Origin: JAADHG01 sp964418645
Lineage (GTDB): Bacteria; Bacteroidota; Bacteroidia; Flavobacteriales; Flavobacteriaceae
Length of the DNA stretch: 11,698 nucleotides
Reading direction: 5' to 3'
Assembly (NCBI GenBank): GCA_964418645.1
Contig: CAYQME010000069.1
Location: forward strand, 1 to 11,698
Below, in pieces: positions 6,902 through 11,698 of this stretch. The first letter of the stretch is position 1; each line of letters starts with the position of its first letter. Below the pieces are notes generated by a model that ran no database searches, was not told where the DNA came from, and saw only the letters and a list, made by a program, of their open reading frames with translations. Position numbers and translations under genes: made by a program.

Positions 6902-7944
6902 TGGCAAAAACATTTAAAAGATCATACAAATTCGCATTTAAGTCGTCGTTATTTATTACAGTAATACTGACGCTTTTAATGAGCGTTTTTTTATATACCT
7001 TTTACAGTATTGACATACTACAAATAGTTGTATTTGCTGTAGTTTGCTTTTCGGTTTCTTTTTTTATAATTCAATATCGAGTTGAACATTTTATTTACAA
7101 ACGTGTTAAAAAGATATATGACGATCTTACATTATTGGAGTCTAGTTCCTTTAGCAGCAACCAAGTTACAACAGACATGACTACGTTAACCCAAGATATA
7201 GATAGATATGCTAAGCACAAAAAATTAGAAATTGAAGCACTAAAGATACGAGAAGAATACAGAAAGGAGTTTATCGGTAATGTCTCACACGAACTAAAAA
7301 CACCTATGTTTACAGTTCAAGGATATATATCTACCTTATTAGAAGGTGCCGTTAATGATGAGATTTTAAGAGATAAATATTTAAAGAGAGCAGACAAGGG
7401 GGTTGAACGACTAATCTATATTATTAAAGATTTAGATATGATTACTAAGTTTGAAGCTGGTGATTTAAGTCTTGAAATAGAACCCTTTGATATTGTAGAG
7501 CGTATTCAAAATGTTTTTGAACTTTTAGAAATGAAAGCGGCAAAAAAGAAAATTACCTTGACTTTTGACATGGATTATAATACTCCGATAATGGTCAATG
7601 GTGATAAAGAACGATTGCAACAAGTAATCTCTAATTTGGTTGTAAACTCTATTAAGTATGGTCAAAACAACGGAACAACCGAGGTTAGTATTGAAAATCT
7701 TATAAAAAGCAAAGTCATTGTTCGTGTAACTGATAACGGAGAAGGTATAGAAAAAGAGCATATTCCAAGATTATTTGAACGCTTTTATCGTGTTGATAAA
7801 AGCGGTTCTCGTAAAGAGGGAGGTTCAGGATTAGGGTTAGCAATAGTAAAGCATATTATTGAGGCACATCGCGAAAAATTGTATATAGAAAGTGAGTATG
7901 GTATTGGTAGTGAATTTTCATTCACGCTTGAAAAGGCTGAATAA
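6901..7944 (+). CDS. Membrane sensor histidine kinase, no large sensor domain
   Basis: A 347-aa kinase that should phosphorylate the upstream response regulator. Two hydrophobic segments (about 15-34 and 38-57) are joined by a loop of only a few residues, so almost nothing lies outside the membrane. A linker (about 60-118) has no recognisable HAMP or PAS motif. The HisKA domain has the phospho-acceptor His130 ('FIGNVSHELKTPMFTVQGYI'). The HATPase domain shows the N box 'NLVVNSIKYG' (245-254), the G1 box 'VTDNGEGI' (276-283), the F box 'RLFERFYRVDK' (290-300) and the G2 box 'GGSGLGLAIVKHI' (307-319). All key residues are present, so it should be active. It resembles PhoR-type kinases, but the signal is unknown. 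Its last 27 bp overlap the convergent glycosyltransferase gene, and no terminator is seen. Confidence 0.94.
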   Translation: MAKTFKRSYKFAFKSSLFITVILTLLMSVFLYTFYSIDILQIVVFAVVCFSVSFFIIQYRVEHFIYKRVKKIYDDLTLLESSSFSSNQVTTDMTTLTQDIDRYAKHKKLEIEALKIREEYRKEFIGNVSHELKTPMFTVQGYISTLLEGAVNDEILRDKYLKRADKGVERLIYIIKDLDMITKFEAGDLSLEIEPFDIVERIQNVFELLEMKAAKKKITLTFDMDYNTPIMVNGDKERLQQVISNLVVNSIKYGQNNGTTEVSIENLIKSKVIVRVTDNGEGIEKEHIPRLFERFYRVDKSGSRKEGGSGLGLAIVKHIIEAHREKLYIESEYGIGSEFSFTLEKAE

Positions 7945-8973
7945 TACGTTAAAATCAATAGTATTTTCTGTAGCGTTAAATCCAGTATAATTTTTTAATA
8001 CATCGAGTTTTTCAATAGTGAAATCGTTTTGTTTTGAATAAGGAACAATACCTTTGTTAGATAGTCTTTTGGCTAAATATTCTTGTTCAGATTGTCCAGG
8101 CGTAGGGATGAAAAAAGCTTTTTTGCCAAGTTTAGCCAAATCTAGAATGGTTGTATAGCCCGACCGAGATATAATAAGGTCACTTTGATTAATGGCTGTT
8201 TCTAATTCATCGCTTTGCATGAAATTAACTAAAGTAATATGCCCCTTTTTAAGTTTAGTTTGAACCTTTTCAACCGTTCCTTTTACAAACAAGATGTTAC
8301 CTTTAAAATTGTTGATTTGCTTCAACAAAAGTTCTTCAAGCACAGTACGCTGAGGTTCTGGACCGGAAAGCAATACTAATACATCGTAAATCTTTTCAGT
8401 ATTAATTGTATTAAATCGACTTAAAATACCTAGGTACTTAACAGGAATAGAAAGATACTTCAAATGCCCTAATTTACCACTTAAATTATCTTTGTTCTCA
8501 GTATCATGAATCCAACATTCATTAAATTTTTTTATAATACGTTGGTGTATTTTTGAGGTTAACCAAGTCGTATTTCCGCTTAGTACATGTAATTGATGTG
8601 TGATATATACCGAAGGGATTTTTTGGCTATAAACACCAAACCGGTTATCGCTAATAATGCCATCAATTTTGTAATCTTTAATAATGTTTTTAATGAATTT
8701 TTGCTCTAGTTTTATTATTTTGAATAGTCTAGGTAGACGTTTTAAAAATTTCAACTTAAAATAAAGTTCCTTTTTTGAATATTTAATATCATAGGAAGGA
8801 AGCTCAAGAGTGATAAGGTCTGAAAATTCTTTTTTAAGAAGCTTTAAGGCATTGCCATCTGATGCTATAATAACTTCAAAATTATAAGCTATTAATGCAT
8901 TAATTATAGGAATACATCGTGTTGCATGACCCAATCCCCAATTTACAGGAGCTATTAAAATGCGTTTTTTCAT
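7918..8973 (-). CDS. MurG-like (GT28-type) glycosyltransferase
   Basis: A 351-aa GT-B fold enzyme, probably transferring a sugar from a nucleotide donor at the inner face of the membrane. The N-terminal half opens with 'KRILIAPVNWGLGHATRC' (3-20); the GLGHATR motif matches MurG/GT28-type acceptor domains. The C-terminal half has 'VLVLLSGPEPQR' (198-209), 'NFMQSDELETAINQSDLIISRSGYTTILDLAKLGKKAFFIPTP' split across 250-292, and 'GQSEQEYLAKRL' (293-304), the usual UDP-sugar-binding region. It is not MurG itself, because the sequence differs and there is no division or cell-wall cluster. The acceptor is unknown. A frame extension to a TTG at 8976 is possible, but the ATG at 8973 gives the standard 'MKKRILI' start. 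The tail overlaps the histidine kinase gene by 27 bp. Confidence 0.85.
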   Translation of the reverse strand: MKKRILIAPVNWGLGHATRCIPIINALIAYNFEVIIASDGNALKLLKKEFSDLITLELPSYDIKYSKKELYFKLKFLKRLPRLFKIIKLEQKFIKNIIKDYKIDGIISDNRFGVYSQKIPSVYITHQLHVLSGNTTWLTSKIHQRIIKKFNECWIHDTENKDNLSGKLGHLKYLSIPVKYLGILSRFNTINTEKIYDVLVLLSGPEPQRTVLEELLLKQINNFKGNILFVKGTVEKVQTKLKKGHITLVNFMQSDELETAINQSDLIISRSGYTTILDLAKLGKKAFFIPTPGQSEQEYLAKRLSNKGIVPYSKQNDFTIEKLDVLKNYTGFNATENTIDFNVLFSLFKRE

Positions 8974-8984
8974 CAAAATAAAAT

Positions 8985-8992
8985 CAAAGGTA
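8985..8992 (-). promoter_or_regulatory. -7 box for the glycosyltransferase gene
   Basis: On the - strand the bases read TACCTTTG, an exact match to TAnnTTTG, with the ATG only 11 bases further on. Transcription would start very close to the start codon, giving a nearly leaderless mRNA. I do not see a convincing -33 element. Confidence 0.5.
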
Positions 8993-9021
8993 ATGATAAT
9001 TATAGCTCACGAATATTTCCT

Positions 9022-9029
9022 TATTTTTG
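9022..9029 (+). promoter_or_regulatory. -7 box for the trmB operon
   Basis: TATTTTTG matches TAnnTTTG exactly and lies 20 bases before the GTG at 9050. Its position downstream of the ATG at 8960 argues that translation does not begin there. No clear -33 TTTG is found at the usual distance. Confidence 0.5.
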
Positions 9030-9049
9030 CCAAAATATCAAAAAACCCT

Positions 9050-9730
9050 GTGGGAAGTAAAAATAAGCTTAAACGATTTAAGGAAAACGAAACATTTGCT
9101 AATGTGTTTCAACCAACTAGAGATGAGTTGGTAAATCAGGACTACAAATTTAAAGGCAATTGGAATGCTAAGGTTTTTAAAAACGATAATCCTTTGGTTT
9201 TAGAATTAGGGTGTGGTAAAGGAGAATACAGTGTAGCTCTAGGTCAAAAATATCCAAACAAAAATTTTATTGGGATTGATATTAAAGGTGCTCGATTTTG
9301 GAGAGGTGCAAAAACTGCAATAGAAGAACAAATTCCAAACGTTGTATTTATACGTACGCAAATTGAACTTATAGAATATATTTTTGCAAAAGGCGAAGTT
9401 GATGAAATTTGGATTACATTTCCTGATCCTCAAATAAAATACAAACGCACAAAGCATAGAATGACAAATTCAGTGTTTTTAAAAAAGTATAAAGCAATAT
9501 TAAAAAAAGAAGGTATAGTTAACCTAAAAACAGATAGCGAATTTATGCATGGTTATACTCTTGGGCTGTTACATGGCGAGGGACATGAGGTTGTTTATTC
9601 TAATCATGATGTTTATAAACAAGAAGGGAGTCCTGAAGAAGTTACAAGCATTCAAACCTTTTATGAAAGTCGATATTTAGAACATAACAAACCAATTACG
9701 TATATTAGGTTCAAAATTAGGGGGCATTGA
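9050..9730 (+). CDS. trmB: tRNA (guanine-N7)-methyltransferase
   Basis: SAM-dependent enzyme that makes m7G46 in the variable loop of tRNAs. With the GTG start at 9050 it is 226 aa and begins 'MGSKNKLKRFKENETF', the N-terminus I recognise for Bacteroidota TrmB. The frame stays open up to an ATG at 8960, but those 30 extra residues are unlike the family, overlap the divergent glycosyltransferase start and lie upstream of the -7 box. The SAM-binding motif is 'LVLELGCGKGEYSVALG' (49-65), followed by 'FIGIDIKGARFWRGA' (73-87). The family signature 'EIWITFPDPQIKYKRTKHR' (119-137) carries the FPDP loop and basic tRNA-binding residues, and 'LKTDSEF' (159-165) and 'TSIQTFYESRYL' (199-210) complete the active-site region. 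It is first in an operon; its stop overlaps the next start by 4 bp. Confidence 0.95.
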   Translation: MGSKNKLKRFKENETFANVFQPTRDELVNQDYKFKGNWNAKVFKNDNPLVLELGCGKGEYSVALGQKYPNKNFIGIDIKGARFWRGAKTAIEEQIPNVVFIRTQIELIEYIFAKGEVDEIWITFPDPQIKYKRTKHRMTNSVFLKKYKAILKKEGIVNLKTDSEFMHGYTLGLLHGEGHEVVYSNHDVYKQEGSPEEVTSIQTFYESRYLEHNKPITYIRFKIRGH

Positions 9731-10356
9731 ATATTACATTAGTCTTTTTTTTAGGTTTAATAATAGCATTTGTTGGAGTAATCCCTCCAGGATTGTTAAA
9801 TATAGCTGCTGCAAAAATAAGCTTAAAAGAAGGCTATAGTAGAGGCATTATGTTTTCAATTGGTGTTTGCGTTATTGTCTTAGTTCAAACATATGTTGCC
9901 GCAATTTTTGCTAGATATTTAAGCAATCATCCAGATGTCATAGATATTTTGCAACGTGTAGCTTTGGTAATTTTTATTTTAATTACTATTTATTTTTTGG
10001 TTTTTGCAAAAAAACAATCAAAACCAGATGCTGTTGAAAATATAAAAAGTAAACATAGCCGATTATTTTTTGGAATGTTTTTATCAAGCCTTAATGTATT
10101 TCCTATCCCATATCAAGCATATATGACCATTACATTGGCTTCATTTGGATGGCTAACGTTCGATATTACAAGTATTGCTTCTTATGTTGCTGGATCGGCA
10201 ATGGGAACCTTTGTGATGTTGTATGTGTATATTTTCTTTTTTGATAAGATTAAGAACAAGCGGTTTACTTCTCAAAAAAACATGAACTATATTATTGGAA
10301 CTATTACAGGAGTAATTGCTATAGTAACATTAATCAATGTTTTAATGGAACTGTAA
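9727..10356 (+). CDS. LysE-family transporter, TTG start
   Basis: A 209-aa inner-membrane protein with about six hydrophobic segments (roughly 3-24, 41-63, 74-95, 113-138, 146-172 and 186-206), the usual size and layout of LysE/RhtB-type amino-acid exporters. The first helix has the proline-glycine motif 'GVIPPGLLNIAAAK' (17-30), comparable to the conserved GxxPGP stretch of the family. The loop at 95-112 is charged. The exported substrate cannot be told. The start is TTG at 9727, overlapping the trmB stop as TTGA, and no ATG lies nearby in frame. Starting at the next in-frame Met (residue 42) would delete the first helix. A G-run just before the TTG could act as a weak ribosome-binding site, though these bases also encode the end of TrmB. 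The gene is coupled to the downstream gene by TAATG. Confidence 0.85.
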   Translation: MNITLVFFLGLIIAFVGVIPPGLLNIAAAKISLKEGYSRGIMFSIGVCVIVLVQTYVAAIFARYLSNHPDVIDILQRVALVIFILITIYFLVFAKKQSKPDAVENIKSKHSRLFFGMFLSSLNVFPIPYQAYMTITLASFGWLTFDITSIASYVAGSAMGTFVMLYVYIFFFDKIKNKRFTSQKNMNYIIGTITGVIAIVTLINVLMEL

Positions 10357-10688
10357 TGAAACCAGAAACACTTAATTTTTTTGATAAAGTTTACGAAATA
10401 GCTAAGCAAATTCCTTATGGGAGAGTAACAAATTATGGTGCTATAGCCAATTACCTTGGCGCAACACGAAGCGCTAGAATGGTTGGTTATGCCATGAACG
10501 GGTCTGTTGCTAAAGATGTTCCGGCACATCGCGTTGTTAATAGAAAAGGGTTACTTACTGGGAAGCATCATTTCGATGGGACAAACCTTATGCAGCAGTT
10601 GTTGGAAAGTGAAGGGATAGTAGTTATTGATAATCAAATTCAAGATTTTAAAAACGTTTATTGGGATCCTTCAAAAGAACTTTTATAA
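10356..10688 (+). CDS. Alkyltransferase-like (ATL) DNA-lesion protein
   Basis: A 110-aa protein matching the DNA-binding, active-site domain of O6-alkylguanine-DNA alkyltransferases. 'FFDKVYEIAKQIPYGRVTNYGAIANYLG' (8-35) is the conserved helix-turn region with the Tyr of 'TNYG', and 'SARMVGYAMNG' (39-49) contains the Arg finger (Arg41) used to flip out the damaged base. The active-site motif, PCHRV in true transferases, is 'PAHRV' (56-60): the acceptor Cys is Ala57. It therefore cannot repair by alkyl transfer, but can be expected to bind O6-alkylguanine and hand it to nucleotide excision repair, as shown for other ATL proteins. The N-terminal domain of Ada/Ogt is absent, which is normal for ATL. 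It is last in the trmB operon, its start overlapping the previous stop by one base. Confidence 0.9.
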   Translation: MKPETLNFFDKVYEIAKQIPYGRVTNYGAIANYLGATRSARMVGYAMNGSVAKDVPAHRVVNRKGLLTGKHHFDGTNLMQQLLESEGIVVIDNQIQDFKNVYWDPSKELL

Positions 10689-10760
10689 CTACTATAATTG
10701 CTTACAATTTCATCATAAATCATTTCAATATAAGTGCTTCTAATTTTAAATAATTCGCTG

Positions 10761-10768
10761 TATATTTG
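10761..10768 (+). promoter_or_regulatory. -7 box upstream of mrp
   Basis: TATATTTG matches TAnnTTTG exactly. It lies 129 bases before the mrp ATG but only about 26 bases before a short open frame at 10795. If used, the mrp mRNA has a leader of about 120 nt, much longer than the other predicted leaders here. No clear -33 is seen. Confidence 0.45.
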
Positions 10769-10794
10769 TATCTTAGAATAAATCTAAATAACAA

Positions 10795-10818
10795 ATGAAA
10801 CCGACACGATTAAACTAA
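10795..10818 (+). other. Possible 7-codon leader peptide frame (MKPTRLN)
   Basis: ATG AAA CCG ACA CGA TTA AAC TAA lies at the usual distance below the TATATTTG box and is preceded by A-rich sequence (AATAACAA), like real starts in this window. It could be a leader peptide, a decayed start, or chance. Nothing in its composition points to amino-acid attenuation. Confidence 0.2.
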
Positions 10819-10896
10819 TTTTTAAGTATTCAATAAATAATTATTTTAACCGTCAAAAGGTTACATCTGACCAATAAAAATAATAAAAAAAAACAG

Positions 10897-11698
10897 ATGA
10901 AACTGAGTAAAAAAGATATATTAAAAGCGTTAGAATCTAATACAGTTCCAGGAGAAGGGCAAAATATGATAGAAAGTGGTGCCGTTAAAAATGTAATTAC
11001 TTTTGGCGATGAGGTTATTGTTGATATAACTATTGCGAACCCGAGTTTACAAGCTAAAAAGAGAACTGAAGTTGACATCATGAAAACTATTCATGATTTG
11101 GTATATGAGAAGGCTAAAGTTACCGTAAACGTAAAAGTGGATGCTCCAGCTAAACCTGTTACTAATGTTATAAAAGGGAACCCTATTTCAGGCATTCAAA
11201 ATATTGTGGCTGTGGCTTCAGGAAAAGGCGGTGTTGGGAAATCTACAGTTACAGCAAATTTGGCAGTATCTCTAACAAAAATGGGATTTAAAGTGGGTGT
11301 TTTAGATGCTGATATTTATGGCCCATCCATTCCTATTATGTTTGATGTAGAATCGGAGCGTCCTTTAGCTATAAATGTTGATGGAAAATCTAAAATGAAA
11401 CCTGTTGAAAATTATGGAATAAAAATACTTTCAATAGGATTTTTTACACAACCTGATCAAGCTGTTGTTTGGCGTGGACCAATGGCATCAAAGGCTTTAA
11501 ATCAAATGATTTTTGATGCAGCTTGGGGAGAATTAGATTTTCTATTAATAGACTTACCTCCAGGCACTGGAGATATACATTTAAGTATTATGCAGTCGCT
11601 TCCAATAACCGGAGCGGTTGTAGTAAGTACACCTCAAAATGTGGCCTTAGCAGATGCTAAAAAAGGAGTCGCAATGTTTCAACAAGAGAGTATCAATG
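10897..11698 (+). CDS. mrp: Mrp/NBP35-family Fe-S carrier ATPase, 3' end missing
   Basis: A P-loop ATPase (Mrp, also called ApbC) thought to hold and deliver iron-sulfur clusters in the cytoplasm. The window holds 267 codons of an expected 370-380. Residues about 3-85 form the N-terminal DUF59/MIP18-type domain ('LSKKDILKALESNTVPGEGQ' onward). The ATPase domain starts with the deviant Walker A 'SGKGGVGKST' (108-117). The A' motif is 'VLDADIYGPSIPIMF' (135-149), 'VVWRGPMASKAL' (190-201) is the conserved segment, Walker B is 'DFLLIDLPPGTGD' (214-226), and 'VVVSTPQNVALADAKKG' (241-257) follows. The CxxC cluster-binding motif should lie to the right of the window and cannot be checked. The ATG follows an A-rich run without Shine-Dalgarno. 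Its length and motifs separate it from MinD and ParA. Confidence 0.95.
   Translation, partial: MKLSKKDILKALESNTVPGEGQNMIESGAVKNVITFGDEVIVDITIANPSLQAKKRTEVDIMKTIHDLVYEKAKVTVNVKVDAPAKPVTNVIKGNPISGIQNIVAVASGKGGVGKSTVTANLAVSLTKMGFKVGVLDADIYGPSIPIMFDVESERPLAINVDGKSKMKPVENYGIKILSIGFFTQPDQAVVWRGPMASKALNQMIFDAAWGELDFLLIDLPPGTGDIHLSIMQSLPITGAVVVSTPQNVALADAKKGVAMFQQESIN

Larger units (their letters stand above)
10689..10896 (+). other. Gap between the ATL gene and mrp, with leader elements
   Basis: This 208-bp AT-rich gap has no convincing terminator for the trmB operon; only a 5-bp AT hairpin is seen at 10696-10709. It holds an exact -7 box, a 7-codon open frame (both listed separately) and a weak hairpin (TAACC 10847-10851 with GGTTA 10859-10863, 7-base loop). 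A TACATCTG at 10862-10869 is one base from the -7 consensus and could be a second, closer promoter for mrp. Confidence 0.5.

Noticed and set aside
7525..7761. Antisense open frame inside the histidine kinase (and similar ones at 9239-9457 in trmB and 10287-10529 across the LysE/ATL junction)
   Set aside because: All lie opposite well-supported domains and show no motif or start signal.
6218..7944. Naming the two-component pair phoB/phoR with a phosphate role
   Set aside because: The domain layout is PhoB/PhoR-like, but no phosphate transport genes or recognisable Pho box were seen, so no function is assigned.
8974..8976. TTG as a start for the glycosyltransferase, one codon before the ATG
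   Set aside because: The ATG gives the standard MKKRIL start; the TTG adds only one residue and has no support.
10830..11081. Open frame of 83 codons on the - strand over the mrp start
   Set aside because: It is antisense to the conserved DUF59 domain of mrp and has low-complexity hydrophobic content.

Overview
This window looks like a piece of a Bacteroidota chromosome, most likely from a marine or aquatic member of the Flavobacteriaceae. The DNA is AT-rich. Start codons are preceded by A-rich sequence instead of Shine-Dalgarno motifs, and several genes have a Bacteroidota-type -7 box (TAnnTTTG) just upstream. One small protein carries a type IX secretion (T9SS) sorting domain, a DUF4296 lipoprotein is present, and the dihydroorotase has the 'DDQVHFREPG' signature that I associate with Bacteroidota. 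I cannot name the genus.

Layout from left to right. (1) Positions 1-1687, + strand: the 3' part of a dihydroorotase gene (pyrimidine synthesis), coupled by TAATG to a DUF4296 lipoprotein gene. The lipoprotein gene converges on and overlaps an NAD-dependent epimerase/dehydratase gene on the - strand (1632-2642). (2) 2643-4010: divergent promoter region, then tyrS. (3) 4016-6002, - strand: a strong hairpin, a secreted YHS-domain protein, a LuxE/PaaK-like acyl-adenylating enzyme, a second strong hairpin, and a tiny secreted protein that is almost nothing but a T9SS sorting domain. (4) 6003-7944, + strand: a regulatory gap with an inverted repeat, then a PhoB-like response regulator coupled to a membrane histidine kinase that has almost no extracytoplasmic part. 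(5) 7918-8973, - strand: a MurG-like glycosyltransferase that tail-overlaps the kinase. (6) 9050-10688, + strand: a tightly overlapping operon of trmB (tRNA m7G46 methyltransferase, GTG start), a LysE-family exporter (TTG start) and an alkyltransferase-like DNA-lesion protein whose active-site Cys is Ala. (7) 10689-11698: a leader region with a -7 box and a 7-codon open frame, then the 5' two-thirds or so of an Mrp/NBP35 Fe-S-carrier ATPase gene.

The content is mostly core metabolism and translation (pyrC, tyrS, trmB, mrp) mixed with conserved but poorly characterised flavobacterial genes. I see no insertion sequence, prophage, CRISPR array, tRNA, rRNA or toxin-antitoxin pair, and no sign of recent transfer. 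I found no convincing new multi-gene system. The items most worth a second look are the stand-alone T9SS sorting-domain protein, the orphan LuxE-like enzyme, the Cys-to-Ala alkyltransferase-like protein, the Gln in the dihydroorotase metal motif, and three start-site corrections (trmB, the glycosyltransferase and the LysE-family gene).
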